Below are positions 1 through 7,882 of a DNA stretch of 64,000 bases, piece after piece; positions within the stretch are counted from its first letter, which is position 1, and every line of letters starts with the position of its first letter. Source of the DNA: Kineococcus sp. NBC_00420 (GTDB taxonomy: Bacteria > Actinomycetota > Actinomycetes > Actinomycetales > Kineococcaceae); assembly GCF_036021035.1 (NCBI RefSeq), contig NZ_CP107930.1:62001-126000 (forward strand). Reading direction: 5' to 3'. Under the pieces are notes generated by a model, which was not told the origin of the DNA, searched no databases, and saw only the letters and a list, made by a program, of their open reading frames with translations. Made by a program: the position numbers and the translations under genes.

Positions 1-372
1 TACGTCATCTCCAACCTCGGCGCCTTCGGTGAGCGCATGGTCAAGATCGGTATGACCCGTCGCCGGAACCCCATGGACCGTGTGAAGGAACTCGGTGACG
101 CTTCGGTGCCCTTCCGTTTCGATGTGCACGCTTTGATCGAGAGCGAGGATGCCGTCGGGCTGGAGGGAAAGCTGCACGCCGCGTTCGCCGGACAGCGAGT
201 CAACCGAATCAATCGGCACCGGGAGTTCTTCTACGCCACACCAGCCGAGGTGCGCGAAGCGCTAGCCAAGATTCGCGGGTCACACTTGCTGACGTACAAG
301 GATTTCGCGGAGGCGTTGGAGTGGCGTCAGAGCGGTGAGCACTTGACCCTGACGACCCCCCGGGCTCGATGA
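1..372 (+). CDS. GIY-YIG / T5orf172-type nuclease-like protein, 5' partial
   Basis: The reading frame is open from base 1, so the true start lies outside the window and at least 123 residues remain. The visible part has a VKIGMT motif followed by a basic helix, then E..LH..F...R.N and a terminal HREFFY block. That pattern is known from the T5orf172 domain of GIY-YIG-like nucleases, often found at the C-terminus of DUF4041 proteins. The full domain order cannot be judged because the N-terminus is missing. The first core repeat lies 60 bp after the stop. Family call is from pattern only. Confidence 0.65.
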   Translation, partial: YVISNLGAFGERMVKIGMTRRRNPMDRVKELGDASVPFRFDVHALIESEDAVGLEGKLHAAFAGQRVNRINRHREFFYATPAEVREALAKIRGSHLLTYKDFAEALEWRQSGEHLTLTTPRAR

Positions 373-431
373 GGGGGCGGTTGGCTTTGGCCTGCGCCTC
401 GCGACGTGGTGACTCAGCGCAAGCGCGACCA

Positions 432-451
432 GCGGGATGACCGTGACGTCG
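432..451 (+). repeat. Core repeat, copy 1
   Basis: Exact match to the core GCGGGATGACCGTGANGTCG (N = C). It is the first copy of the array and lies 20 bp before the stop codon of the minus-strand lipoprotein gene. Confidence 0.85.
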
Positions 452-471
452 CCAAGTGCCTGTCGTCCTGT

Positions 472-1110
472 TCAGGGGGCAAGGGTCGCGGTCACGGTGG
501 CCTCTCCAGAGCGCTCGATCGGAGGAGGGGCGGTCGTGGAGTTGGTGGCCTGTCGGGGGTAGCGGGTCCAGGTGATGTCGCGGGTCCACGTGTACGTCCC
601 GGCCTCAGCGGCGGTGACGTTGACCCACCATCCGTCGAAGCCGGCCTCTTGGCCGCCGCCGAGGTCCTTCGCGCACCAGCTGGTGCGCTCGACGAGGCGC
701 AGAGCGCACTCGCCACTTTCTGAAGTCACGCGGTCCCCGGTGCAGGGGGTGCGGGGCAGCGTCGCGCTGACGGGGGTACCGGACGGCTGGTCGGGCTGAG
801 TCAGTACGAGGTTGAGCATCGTGTAGCCAGCGCAGCGCCACACCCGCGGCGCGGCGGGGTCGTCTCCGGAGTGGTACGGGTAGGGCACGGAGGCGATGGC
901 TTGCACCGTGGGCACCGCCTCCGGTGAGGCGGTGCTGTCCGGGGTGAGGGTGGCGCTGACTTGCCAGGGGGCCCAGGACGCCGGAGTGGTGGCGGTCTGG
1001 CTGTCGCAGGTGGCTGGCGGGGTTGTGGGGGTGTCGCTGCATCCGCTAGACGTCAGCAGTAGTGCCAGCACCGCCAGCAGCGGTGGCGTGACGTCGTGCA
1101 CCCGTCTCAT
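472..1110 (-). CDS. Putative lipoprotein, unknown function
   Basis: The chosen start (ATG at 1108-1110) gives an MRRVHDV basic n-region, a hydrophobic stretch and the lipobox LLTSSGC, so the product is probably a lipid-anchored extracytoplasmic protein of about 212 residues. The open frame extends 23 codons further upstream, but only this start places a signal peptide at the N-terminus. Mature part is Thr/Pro rich at first and then has several Cys residues (CAGY, CTGD, CAL, WCAKD) that could form disulfides. I do not recognise the family. It occupies one unit between two core-repeat sites. Confidence 0.75.
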   Translation of the reverse strand: MRRVHDVTPPLLAVLALLLTSSGCSDTPTTPPATCDSQTATTPASWAPWQVSATLTPDSTASPEAVPTVQAIASVPYPYHSGDDPAAPRVWRCAGYTMLNLVLTQPDQPSGTPVSATLPRTPCTGDRVTSESGECALRLVERTSWCAKDLGGGQEAGFDGWWVNVTAAEAGTYTWTRDITWTRYPRQATNSTTAPPPIERSGEATVTATLAP

Positions 1111-1238
1111 GTGCGGTGTGACGTGGCGTCTGCATGCGCCGTTCCCAGTCGTCCTCGAGGAGTGGGCCAGGTGGTGCACGGCCGCTCGATGACCACCCGC
1201 AATTCGTCATGTGCGGGCGGTCGATGACGTGCTGGTCA

Positions 1239-1341
1239 GCGGGATGACCGTGCGCTCCGCGCGCACCGCGGGATGACCGTGCGCTGCGCGCACCGCGGGA
1301 TGACCGTGCGCTGCGCACACCGCGGGATGACCGTGAGGTCG
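1239..1341 (+). repeat. Four tandem core repeats, copies 2-5
   Basis: Four copies of GCGGGATGACCG start at 1239, 1268, 1295 and 1322, with period 27-29 bp. The first three are joined by GC-rich spacers containing CGCGCACC, and the last ends with the standard GTGAGGTCG. This is the densest run of cores in the window. Confidence 0.85.
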
Positions 1342-1381
1342 CCCGGTCGGCTCATCGTCGTTAGATGGCGCTGGCATTCGC

Positions 1382-1699
1382 GTGAGAGTCCAGGATCATG
1401 ACGGTGTGATCTGGATGCTGTGGCTGGTGCCGGCGGCTTTCTTCTCGGCCCTCTCCGCCTGGATGCACGCTCGCCCTGCTCCAGAGCGAGCCTCGTGGGA
1501 AAGGGACCCACGTCAGCACGGCTGGCCCAGAGTCTTCGACGTTGCGGCTCTGGCCTTCATCACGATGGCCGGCGTCGCATCGGCTGATTCGACGCTGCCC
1601 TTCTGGGCTCGGCTGGCGATCATCTTGGTGGTCGCGGTCGTGCCGTACCAGGTGGTCACCGCTGTGGTGAGGCGTAGCGGTGGCAGGTCGGTCAGCTAG
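1382..1699 (+). CDS. Small integral membrane protein, unknown
   Basis: A 105-residue ORF starting about 40 bp after the last tandem core. Three hydrophobic segments are visible: residues about 8-25, about 50-66 and about 73-92. They are separated by a charged loop and followed by a basic tail. No family was recognised. It converges with the next gene on the opposite strand, and the two stop codons overlap by 4 bp, so these two genes share one inter-repeat unit. Confidence 0.6.
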   Translation: MRVQDHDGVIWMLWLVPAAFFSALSAWMHARPAPERASWERDPRQHGWPRVFDVAALAFITMAGVASADSTLPFWARLAIILVVAVVPYQVVTAVVRRSGGRSVS

Positions 1700-2070
1700 G
1701 CATCCGCGCCGATCTTGATTCGGGGTGCCACCACCAGCGTCAGGCCCAGCAGTCCATAGCCGATTGCGCCGCCAGCGAGGGCGTCGCGGTCCCAGGTGGC
1801 AGCCGTGGTGGTGACGAAGCTGCCATCACGCAGGAACCAGTCGCAGCGCACCCCCATGGGGAACCACTCCCAGTGCTGACGGACGTCGACGCCGCGCTCG
1901 AGAATCCGCTGTTCAAGGGGGACGCGCGGGCTGACGCCCTTGTAGATGCAGAAGTCGCTCTCGATGCCGAAGAGGTCGGCCTGAAAGAACAGCAACGGCA
2001 GCGCCAAGGGGGCAGTGAGGATCATGAACCCACCGATCAGGCGGCGGATGAGGGTCGAGCCGGCGGGCAC
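1696..2070 (-). CDS. Small membrane protein, unknown
   Basis: A 124-residue ORF with an N-terminal hydrophobic segment (residues about 14-32) and a second one near the C-terminus (about 98-115), with an extracytoplasmic-looking middle containing two Cys (FCIYKG and RCDWF). Topology suggests a two-helix protein with a central loop outside. Family not recognised. It shares its unit with the convergent membrane protein gene downstream. Confidence 0.6.
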   Translation of the reverse strand: MPAGSTLIRRLIGGFMILTAPLALPLLFFQADLFGIESDFCIYKGVSPRVPLEQRILERGVDVRQHWEWFPMGVRCDWFLRDGSFVTTTAATWDRDALAGGAIGYGLLGLTLVVAPRIKIGADA

Positions 2071-2218
2071 GTGCAGCTCCTGGGCGGTGAGAGGGGTGCA
2101 GCGGCTCGAACTGTCGAGGTACTTTCAGCATCGGCGCGTGCCGAGCTCAGCCCGATTCGTTGATCAACTTCTCCACAGGACCACCACCCGCAGGAGCCCA
2201 CAACGACCCCGTGACCAC

Positions 2219-2289
2219 TCGGACATCGCCATGAGCGGCCGTCGCCGACCCCACGCGACCGCGCACAACGCGGGATGACCGTGACACTG
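2219..2289 (+). repeat. Full-length array element, copy 6
   Basis: Shows both halves of the element: a left arm GGACATCGCCATGAGCGGCC at 2221, a variable spacer, then GCGCACAACGCGGGATGACC in the right half. The left CATCGCC segment can pair with the right GGCGGGATG-type segment. The gene that follows is on the minus strand and ends 30 bp downstream. Confidence 0.8.
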
Positions 2290-2318
2290 CTTCGCCCTCC
2301 GGCTGCCGGGAGCAGACG

Positions 2319-2987
2319 TTAGGCCCGCACGTCGACGCTGCGCTGGGGCGCAGTCCACGGGGAGCGCCCACCCCAGCAGCGGGTGCGGACCTCCTCCAGG
2401 GAGTTGGGCATGGCGGCGAACATCTTCGCCGCATCCACCAAGGCGTCCTGGCGCCCGGCACGGTCGACGGAGCTGTCGCAGTTGACGTTGACACCCTTGA
2501 GCAAGACCGGCTTGGAGCCGTCGCCACGGTCGATCTCCACGGCGTACTGCACGATGCGACGGCCGTTGAAGTTGATGGTCCAGACGGACTGTCCGTCGGG
2601 GGGCAGAGCGCCGGTGACCTTGCCGCCGGCCTTCACGATGGCGCTGAAGTCGGGGATGCCGTCCTGGTCGAAGGTGACCCCGGCCAAGGCCGGGCTGGGC
2701 AGAGTCCCGGCAGTGGCGTTGCTGCCGGAGACGGACCAGAGTGCGGCGGTGGACGTCTGGCCCTTGAGGAAGGCGGTGAAGGCGCCCCGGGCGCTGGAGG
2801 AAGTGATCCCGGCGGTGTGGGCGACCTGGGCAGCGACCTGGGCGGGGTCTGTGGCCGGCGTAGCCGAGGCAGAGCTCCCCGACGTCTGAACCGCGGGCTC
2901 ACCACCAGCAGCGGTACTGCTGATGGGGGCAGACCAGGTCCTTGCCGAGGCGGAGGCGGGGAAGCTACTCACGGGGATGCCGGTCAT
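2319..2987 (-). CDS. Hypothetical protein, Ser/Ala-rich N-terminus
   Basis: A 222-residue ORF with a good ribosome-binding site (AAGGGG just upstream of the ATG). The first 60 residues are low complexity (Ser, Ala, Thr, Pro); the rest is a folded-looking domain with a DFSAIVKAGGKV segment, a GGKVTGALPPDGQ turn and two Cys. It resembles the extracytoplasmic part of actinobacterial lipoproteins, but no signal peptide or lipobox is present, so the export signal may have been lost. Function unknown. Confidence 0.55.
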   Translation of the reverse strand: MTGIPVSSFPASASARTWSAPISSTAAGGEPAVQTSGSSASATPATDPAQVAAQVAHTAGITSSSARGAFTAFLKGQTSTAALWSVSGSNATAGTLPSPALAGVTFDQDGIPDFSAIVKAGGKVTGALPPDGQSVWTINFNGRRIVQYAVEIDRGDGSKPVLLKGVNVNCDSSVDRAGRQDALVDAAKMFAAMPNSLEEVRTRCWGGRSPWTAPQRSVDVRA

Positions 2988-3085
2988 GCCCCTTCATCGA
3001 CCGGACCGGGTCTGCGCCTGAGCGGTAGCTGAGCGCATCGACCGCTCCACGGCCCGCCGGCAGATCGCTAGATGAGTGAAGTCGG

Positions 3086-4045
3086 TCAGGTACCCGACGC
3101 CATGTAGGCGGCGAGGATGTAGTTGGGGTGGCGATCCAGGGTGGTGCGGGCCCGGTCGTAGCGCATCGTGGTGCGGGGGTCGGCGTGGCGCGCGGCGATC
3201 TGCACGTCTCGGAGGTCAACACCGGCGTCGAGCATGGTGGTGACATAGGTGTGGCGCAGCATGTGCGGATGCATCCGCGGCAACCGGATGCGGGCGTCCG
3301 CGGCGAGGTGCTTGAGACGTCTGGTCGCGGAGTGGCGGTCCAGGCGCCCGCCGCGGGTGTTCAACATCAGCGCACCCGTCGTGCGGTTGCCGATGGCGCG
3401 ATCCACCGCCCGTCCCACCGCCGGAGCCAAGGGGACGAGGACGACTTTGTGGCCCTTACCCACCACCCGCAGGACGCGGTGGCCGTGCTCCTCCCCGAGG
3501 TCGGCGATGTCCAGGGCGCAGGCTTCGAAGATGCGCAGGCCCAGCAACCCGAGCAGGCACACCAGGGCGAAGTCGCAGGGGTTGGTCGAGTCTCGAGAGG
3601 TGGAGAGCATCGCTTCCAGCTGCAGGTGCGACAGGCCCAGGGTGGGTGACTCCGGCGGCACGTTGGGACGGCGGACGTAGTCAGCCGGTGAGTGCTCCAG
3701 CACGCTGTCGATGACGCAGGTCCGGTAGAAGCCCGCGACCACCGACATCCGCCGCGACACCGTCGAGGCGGCGAAATGCTGGGTTTCCTGCATCCAGCGG
3801 ACGTAGAGCTCGATGTGCGGTCGTCGGGCCTGCAACGGGTTGAGTCCGCGCAGTTGGCACCAGGTGAGGTAGGCGCGCAGGTCGGATTCAGCGTGGCGGC
3901 GAGTTTGGCCGCGGTAGCGGGCGAGGTAGGCGGCGATGGCCAGGCGCAGGGGGTCGGTGCGCCAGGTCCCGTCGCCGAGGGCGATAGGCAACGCAGTGGG
4001 AGCAGGGGCCGGAGTAGGGGCAGGGGTGTCGGTGGGCTGGGTCAT
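3086..4045 (-). CDS. Tyrosine recombinase (phage-integrase family)
   Basis: A 319-residue protein of usual XerC/XerD-like length. The N-terminal SAM-like DNA-binding domain covers residues about 30-125. The catalytic set is complete: R171 (GLRIFEAC), K197 (VGKGHK), H261 and R264 (HMLRH), H287 (ARHAD) and nucleophile Y296 (MRYDR). It cuts and rejoins DNA at specific sites through a 3'-phosphotyrosine intermediate. The Pro/Thr-rich first 18 residues are probably disordered. A decayed, oppositely oriented relative lies at 34537-35471. It is not an evident IntI. Whether it acts on the surrounding core repeats is unknown. Confidence 0.9.
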   Translation of the reverse strand: MTQPTDTPAPTPAPAPTALPIALGDGTWRTDPLRLAIAAYLARYRGQTRRHAESDLRAYLTWCQLRGLNPLQARRPHIELYVRWMQETQHFAASTVSRRMSVVAGFYRTCVIDSVLEHSPADYVRRPNVPPESPTLGLSHLQLEAMLSTSRDSTNPCDFALVCLLGLLGLRIFEACALDIADLGEEHGHRVLRVVGKGHKVVLVPLAPAVGRAVDRAIGNRTTGALMLNTRGGRLDRHSATRRLKHLAADARIRLPRMHPHMLRHTYVTTMLDAGVDLRDVQIAARHADPRTTMRYDRARTTLDRHPNYILAAYMASGT

Positions 4046-4134
4046 GCTCGAGCGTGCCTCTACATCCGCGGCTTGCGCGAGAAGCCATCTGTGGCGGTGA
4101 GCGCATTAGATGACCCAGGGGAGCATCGATAGAC

Positions 4135-4353
4135 GTGATCCACGATGCTGACGCGGTGCCTGCTGCGACCGTGAGTTCTCCACTGCGTCTGCAGGACCCG
4201 TCGGGAGACCCGTCAGCGAAGTTGCCGGAGGACCCGCCAGCGAAGTCGTCGGAGGACCCGCCAGCGAAGTCGCCGGAGGACCCGCCAGCGAAGTCGCCGG
4301 AGGACCCTTCAGCACGGGCGTCGGTGCGGGCGTCGGTGCGGAGGCCGCGGTGA
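4135..4353 (+). CDS. Low-complexity PEDPPAKS-repeat ORF, doubtful
   Basis: A 72-residue ORF starting at GTG, dominated by four to five copies of an eight-residue repeat (PEDPPAKS-like) encoded by a 24-bp tandem DNA repeat. Its stop overlaps the start of the next gene (GTGA), so it could be a translated leader or a disordered N-terminal extension lost by a frame change. No domain is seen. It may simply be a non-coding tandem repeat. Confidence 0.3.
   Translation: MIHDADAVPAATVSSPLRLQDPSGDPSAKLPEDPPAKSSEDPPAKSPEDPPAKSPEDPSARASVRASVRRPR
4206..4311 (+). repeat. 24-bp tandem repeat, about 4.5 copies
   Basis: Unit GAGGACCCGCCAGCGAAGTC plus four bases, repeated with few changes. The last three copies are nearly identical, which indicates recent slippage or expansion. 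Confidence 0.85.
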
Positions 4354-4880
4354 GCGTGCACGTCTTCGTCGATGAGACGAAAGCCAACGGGCTGTTGATC
4401 GCCGCAGCGAGGGTGCAGCCCCGGCAGCTGGCCCCCACCCGCACCCTGCTGCGGGGCCTGTTGCTGGCGCGGCAGGAGCGGCTGCACTTCACCAAGGAAG
4501 GCAGGGCCCGCCAAGGCCAGATCGCGGCGGCGTTGTGCGCCAGTGGCGTCGTGGTCGACGTCTACGACGCCCGCACCATCGCCGATCAGCGCTTGGCTCG
4601 TCGCCTGGTGTTGGAGCAGTTGGTGGCGGATCTGGCGGTGGCGGGGGCGCACCGATTGGTGCTGGAACAGGACGACTCCCTCATCGCCAGCGACCGTCGG
4701 ACCTTGCGGGCCGCGGTGCGGACGGCGGGAGTGGCGGATGAGCTGGTCTATGAGCACCTGCCACCGCGTAGTGAGCCGCTGTTGTGGATCGCGGATGCCG
4801 TGGCGTGGTGCTGGACCCACGGCAGTCTGTGGCAGGACCGGGTGCGTCCGATCATCGGGGAGATTCAGCGGGTGGAGTGA
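4350..4880 (+). CDS. DUF3800-like protein
   Basis: A 176-residue protein starting VHVFVDETK, which matches the FxDESG-type first strand of DUF3800 proteins (an RNase H-like fold often found in mobile and defence DNA). Further conserved-looking acidic positions are in LEQDDSL and in WIADAVAW, where the Asp and Ala-rich helix fit the end of that family. It is shorter than many DUF3800 proteins. GTG start overlaps the preceding low-complexity ORF and has no clear ribosome-binding site, so translation may be coupled. Function unproven. Confidence 0.6.
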   Translation: MSVHVFVDETKANGLLIAAARVQPRQLAPTRTLLRGLLLARQERLHFTKEGRARQGQIAAALCASGVVVDVYDARTIADQRLARRLVLEQLVADLAVAGAHRLVLEQDDSLIASDRRTLRAAVRTAGVADELVYEHLPPRSEPLLWIADAVAWCWTHGSLWQDRVRPIIGEIQRVE

Positions 4881-5069
4881 GCTCACCGCGATGTTGCGGG
4901 GCAGGGAGTCAGTGCACCGGTTTCAGTGGGGCCCGGACAGCGCGAAGCCCGGCTCGCCCACCGTCCGGAGGGCTGCCGGGCCCACTTCGCATCCCTACGG
5001 GGATGCGCACCTCTTCAGTATCGGCGCCGACCACGCTGGGCACAAGCTGCTGACGGCAGGGTCGGGACC

Positions 5070-5089
5070 GCGGGATGACCGTGATGTCC
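5070..5089 (+). repeat. Core repeat, copy 7
   Basis: GCGGGATGACCGTGATGTCC, one mismatch at the last base of the core. It separates the DUF3800-like unit from the next two genes. Confidence 0.8.
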
Positions 5090-5144
5090 CGCTGACCCGC
5101 ACAGGCCCGACGCCGCGTCCGTGCGTCCGGCGCGTAGTGGCGCA

Positions 5145-5609
5145 TCAGCGTCTTCTTTGACGGCCGTCCCCTGGAGTGGGGGCAGGCTCGGGGATGGAGC
5201 GCCAGATGTCGCGGATCGCCCAGGGATAGAGGATGCCGCCGTAAATGAGGATGCCCACCCAGCCACCGAAGAGGAAGTAGCGGAGGAAGAACAGCAGCGG
5301 TAGGCCGGCAACGATCGTGCACAAGATCCTGCCCACCGGCCCGAACGTCACCTCGCTCCTGATCAGCCGAGATCGCGGTGCGCTCCGCCGCAGCTGAACG
5401 GGCGCTGGAGGTGGGGTGGATAAGGCTTTGGCTGTCAGATCGTGCCCTGTCTGCCAGTCGAACCTGGGATCGGGACGAACCGTCAGGCGGTGGCAGCGCC
5501 AGCACCACGGTGCATCTGCCGCGCCTGATTGCTCGCAGTCGCAAAGACCTCCAGCGTCTTCGTTACTGTCCTCAAGCTGACCGTGCGTGTCGGCACCGCT
5601 CACCGTCAT
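5145..5609 (-). CDS. Membrane protein with CxC/CxxC N-terminus
   Basis: A 154-residue ORF. The first 45 residues hold LCDCEQ and WCWRCHR, a possible metal or redox site. Two hydrophobic segments (about 94-112 and 113-133) follow, separated by a short FGGW turn, then a Pro/Arg-rich tail. Family not recognised. It diverges from the lipoprotein gene downstream on the other strand. Confidence 0.55.
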   Translation of the reverse strand: MTVSGADTHGQLEDSNEDAGGLCDCEQSGAADAPWCWRCHRLTVRPDPRFDWQTGHDLTAKALSTPPPAPVQLRRSAPRSRLIRSEVTFGPVGRILCTIVAGLPLLFFLRYFLFGGWVGILIYGGILYPWAIRDIWRSIPEPAPTPGDGRQRRR

Positions 5610-5744
5610 GCTCTCGGAGCGAGAAGTCAGGATCTTGAACCTGCTCGGCTCAGAGCACGGGGAGCTTCATTGCCTGCCATGAGGGCTCAAGGTCTGGCCT
5701 GGGCGTGCCGATGGGTGGGGGGATCGCCGCACCCTGGAGGCCCC

Positions 5745-6212
5745 GTGTCCCGCAGTATCCGAGCAGGTTTGCTTCTCGCCGCTGTCCTCTGCGCGGTTGC
5801 GGGTTGTTCCAGTTCTCCCGAACCGGCCGTGACCCCAGCCGCGACCCCGGCCTCCGCCTCCGCCATGACCAGTGCACAGGCGCAGGCAGCTTTCACCCAG
5901 GCCAAGGTGCTCGGGGCGGACAGCAAGACGGGCGATGCGGCCACGATCCTGGGCCGGCACACGATCATGCTGACGACCTTCACCGCCGCGGACTGTCCCG
6001 CCCGTGGCGTCACGGTGTCCGAGCCCACCCCGGGTCACCTCGACGTCGACGTTGACGTCTCGCCCGGTAAGTGCGAGGGGACCTTGGAGCCGAGCAGTTG
6101 GAAGCTCACCAGTCAGGGCGACCTCATCGCCGAGGGCGATCCGCACCCTGTCACTGTCCACAAGAACGACGACAGCGTTGAGGTCGGCGTCGGGGGCGCG
6201 CGCGTGGGCTGA
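5745..6212 (+). CDS. Putative lipoprotein, unknown
   Basis: The GTG at 5745 was chosen because it follows a CTGGAGG ribosome-binding site and begins a signal peptide, VSRSIRAGLLLAAVLC, with lipobox AVAGC. The mature part (about 135 residues) has an Ala/Thr-rich linker and then a compact domain with two Cys (DCPARG and GKCEG). It is probably anchored to the outer face of the membrane. Family not recognised. Confidence 0.7.
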   Translation: MSRSIRAGLLLAAVLCAVAGCSSSPEPAVTPAATPASASAMTSAQAQAAFTQAKVLGADSKTGDAATILGRHTIMLTTFTAADCPARGVTVSEPTPGHLDVDVDVSPGKCEGTLEPSSWKLTSQGDLIAEGDPHPVTVHKNDDSVEVGVGGARVG

Positions 6213-6306
6213 GCCCCGTGGGCAAGGTCACGTCATGATGCTGCCAGCGCCGCATCCACGATGAACAGCACGGCCCGTGACTGTGTGCATCGACCTCACC
6301 GCGTGT

Positions 6307-6377
6307 CCCGCTCATCGTCAGAGAAGTGGAGTCGCCGCCTGCGACAGCGCGCACAACGCGGGATGACCGTGAAGCCG
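6307..6377 (+). repeat. Full-length array element, copy 8
   Basis: Left half contains CGCTCATCGTCAGAGAAG; right half is GCGCACAACGCGGGATGACC followed by GTGAAG. It is the only recognisable content of the 290-bp gap between the flanking genes. Confidence 0.8.
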
Positions 6378-6503
6378 TCTGCCCGCGTCGAGTAGACGCG
6401 GACGGTGCTCCTACTAGCTGTGTGAGCGACACGTCGCCCGATCGGAGTAGTAGAGGTGGTCCTTGCCGGTGCGATCCAGTGTGGGCCTGGCAAGGTCACG
6501 CGC

Positions 6504-6944
6504 ATGGTTGCCCCGGTACTCCTACCCGTGAACGATCTGGTGGTGAAGCGGGCCTGGTCTCGTCGTCCCCGCGTCCTGCTCGAGGGTGTGGAGCTGCCCC
6601 GAGACCGCTGGGGTAGCTACGTCCTCCTTGATGAGGACGGACGCAGCTACCAGGTGCAGGCCGGCTTCAGTTGGCGGCAGCTGAGCCCGGTGGTGGAGGT
6701 GGACGGTCACCAGAGGCCCACCTTGGCGCCGTTGCCGACCCCGGTGCGCGTGGTCCTGCTCGTCTTCATCGTCTTCGGTTTCTTCTGCGGTCTTCAAGGC
6801 GTGGTGTTGGGTGTGGGCGCGGCCCTGGTGAGTGCTGCCCTGGTGCGCCGGCCTCAGCGCGGTGCTGTTCATGTGGTCGCTGCGGTTTTGGTGCCGCTGG
6901 CTGCGGCTGTCGTGTTCGTGGGGGTGGCTGTCTGGGTGCAGTAG
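6504..6944 (+). CDS. Membrane protein, unknown
   Basis: ATG at 6504 starts a protein of about 146 residues; an upstream in-frame start at 6456 is less likely because its extra residues look non-coding. The first 75 residues form a soluble domain with the VLLDEDGRSYQVQ strand pair, and two hydrophobic segments follow (about 80-107 and 118-145 of the shortened protein). The layout suggests a small sensor or a binding domain tethered to the membrane. Family not recognised. Confidence 0.6.
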   Translation: MVAPVLLPVNDLVVKRAWSRRPRVLLEGVELPRDRWGSYVLLDEDGRSYQVQAGFSWRQLSPVVEVDGHQRPTLAPLPTPVRVVLLVFIVFGFFCGLQGVVLGVGAALVSAALVRRPQRGAVHVVAAVLVPLAAAVVFVGVAVWVQ

Positions 6945-7037
6945 TGCCTGGGTGGTGATGGGTCACGTGCGGTGGTCAGACCGCTGCCGCTGCTGAGGTA
7001 GGGGTACGGCGTCATAAGGCACGACTAGCCGCGCACC

Positions 7038-7057
7038 GCGGGATGACCGTGAAGTCG
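7038..7057 (+). repeat. Core repeat, copy 9
   Basis: GCGCACC followed by GCGGGATGACCGTGAAGTCG, an exact core. Confidence 0.85.
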
Positions 7058-7094
7058 TGCGCGGTGACGCCCGTCGATCGGCAAGACTGCTCTC

Positions 7095-7439
7095 GTGGCC
7101 CATGGATCAGCGGCGGACCCCGCCGGTCAGGACCTGGTCGACGAGGCCGGCCGTCGGTGGACGACCCACTGGGCGCGTTGGTGCGATGCCAAGTAGGTCC
7201 GTCACTTCCTCCACCGCCAGCAGGACGTCCTCGTCCGTGGCTCAGACGGTGACGAGGTGATCCGTCTGAGCGCGAAGCAGGCTCAGGCGTGGTGGCACGA
7301 GATGCAACGGTGCTTCGAGGTCCCGGGCGAGCTGGCCCCGACCTCCAGCGTTGGTGGACTTACGTGCGCAGCGCACGTGTGGCGCTGCGAGGACGGTGGC
7401 GAGCCAGCTCGCCTGCTGGTCTTCGAGACCTTCTGCTGA
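7095..7439 (+). pseudogene. Hypothetical gene interrupted by an in-frame TAG
   Basis: Reading from GTG 7095, a 33-codon frame ends at TAG 7194-7196, yet the same frame stays open for 81 more codons to 7439, and both parts look coding (DEAGRRWTTHWARW before, HRQQDVLVRG and AKQAQAWWHEMQ after). The most economical reading is one gene of about 114 residues with a single nonsense mutation. Translation of the rest from GTG 7257 is possible. Family not recognised. Confidence 0.5.
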
Positions 7440-7469
7440 CGCCTGACCGAGGAAGTGAGGTCTCGGCCA

Positions 7470-7489
7470 GCGGGATGACCGTGAAGTCG
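7470..7489 (+). repeat. Core repeat, copy 10 (left edge of MafI unit 1)
   Basis: Exact core. From about this point rightward the DNA is homologous to 11087 onward. Leftward the two sites are unrelated. Confidence 0.9.
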
Positions 7490-7506
7490 CCTGGCAGCAT
7501 TGAACT

Positions 7507-7779
7507 GTGGAGCCGGACTACTTCATGTGGGTTGCCGCCGAGCTGCGTGAGCTAGCCAGCCGACTGCGGGGCCGTCTATCAGACAGTGCGGAGAGGCTGG
7601 TGGAGGAGTACGTCAGCGTCAACGAGCTCGGCCTTGCACTCGAGTCCCTGGTCGATGCACTTGCAGAGGCAGAGCAACCCGTCTCCGCAGATGAGCGAGC
7701 AACCATGTTGGCCCTGGCGAATCCGATGGGTTTGCAGGACGAGGTCACCCGAGCCCTCGCCTTCTGTCCCTTGCCTTGA
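7507..7779 (+). CDS. MafI-family immunity-like protein, copy 1
   Basis: A 90-residue acidic, all-helical protein starting at GTG 7507, 17 bp after the core repeat. The segment VSVNELGLALESLVDAL followed by ERATMLALA matches what I know of MafI-family immunity proteins, which neutralise MafB-type polymorphic toxins. No toxin gene is adjacent, so it is an orphan. The second copy at 11123 differs at only a few residues (W8R, D27A, A48S and others), so purifying selection or recent duplication is likely. Family call is by pattern. Confidence 0.65.
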   Translation: MEPDYFMWVAAELRELASRLRGRLSDSAERLVEEYVSVNELGLALESLVDALAEAEQPVSADERATMLALANPMGLQDEVTRALAFCPLP

Positions 7780-7815
7780 GGCTTGGTGGCTTCTGAAGAC
7801 GAGACGCGTTGCCGT

Positions 7816-7860
7816 GCAGGACCGTGACATCGCGCGTATCGCGGGATGACCGTGACGTCG
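7816..7860 (+). repeat. Array element, copy 11
   Basis: Left half GGACCGTGACATCGCGCG, right half an exact core at 7841-7860. It ends the first MafI unit. Confidence 0.8.
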
Positions 7861-7882
7861 TCCGCCCATCCACCACGGGCAC

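Noticed and set aside
1239-1341. CRISPR-like array (repeats of similar length with spacers)
   Set aside because: The spacers here are themselves repetitive and only 12-17 bp, the period is 27-29 bp, and no cas genes are present.
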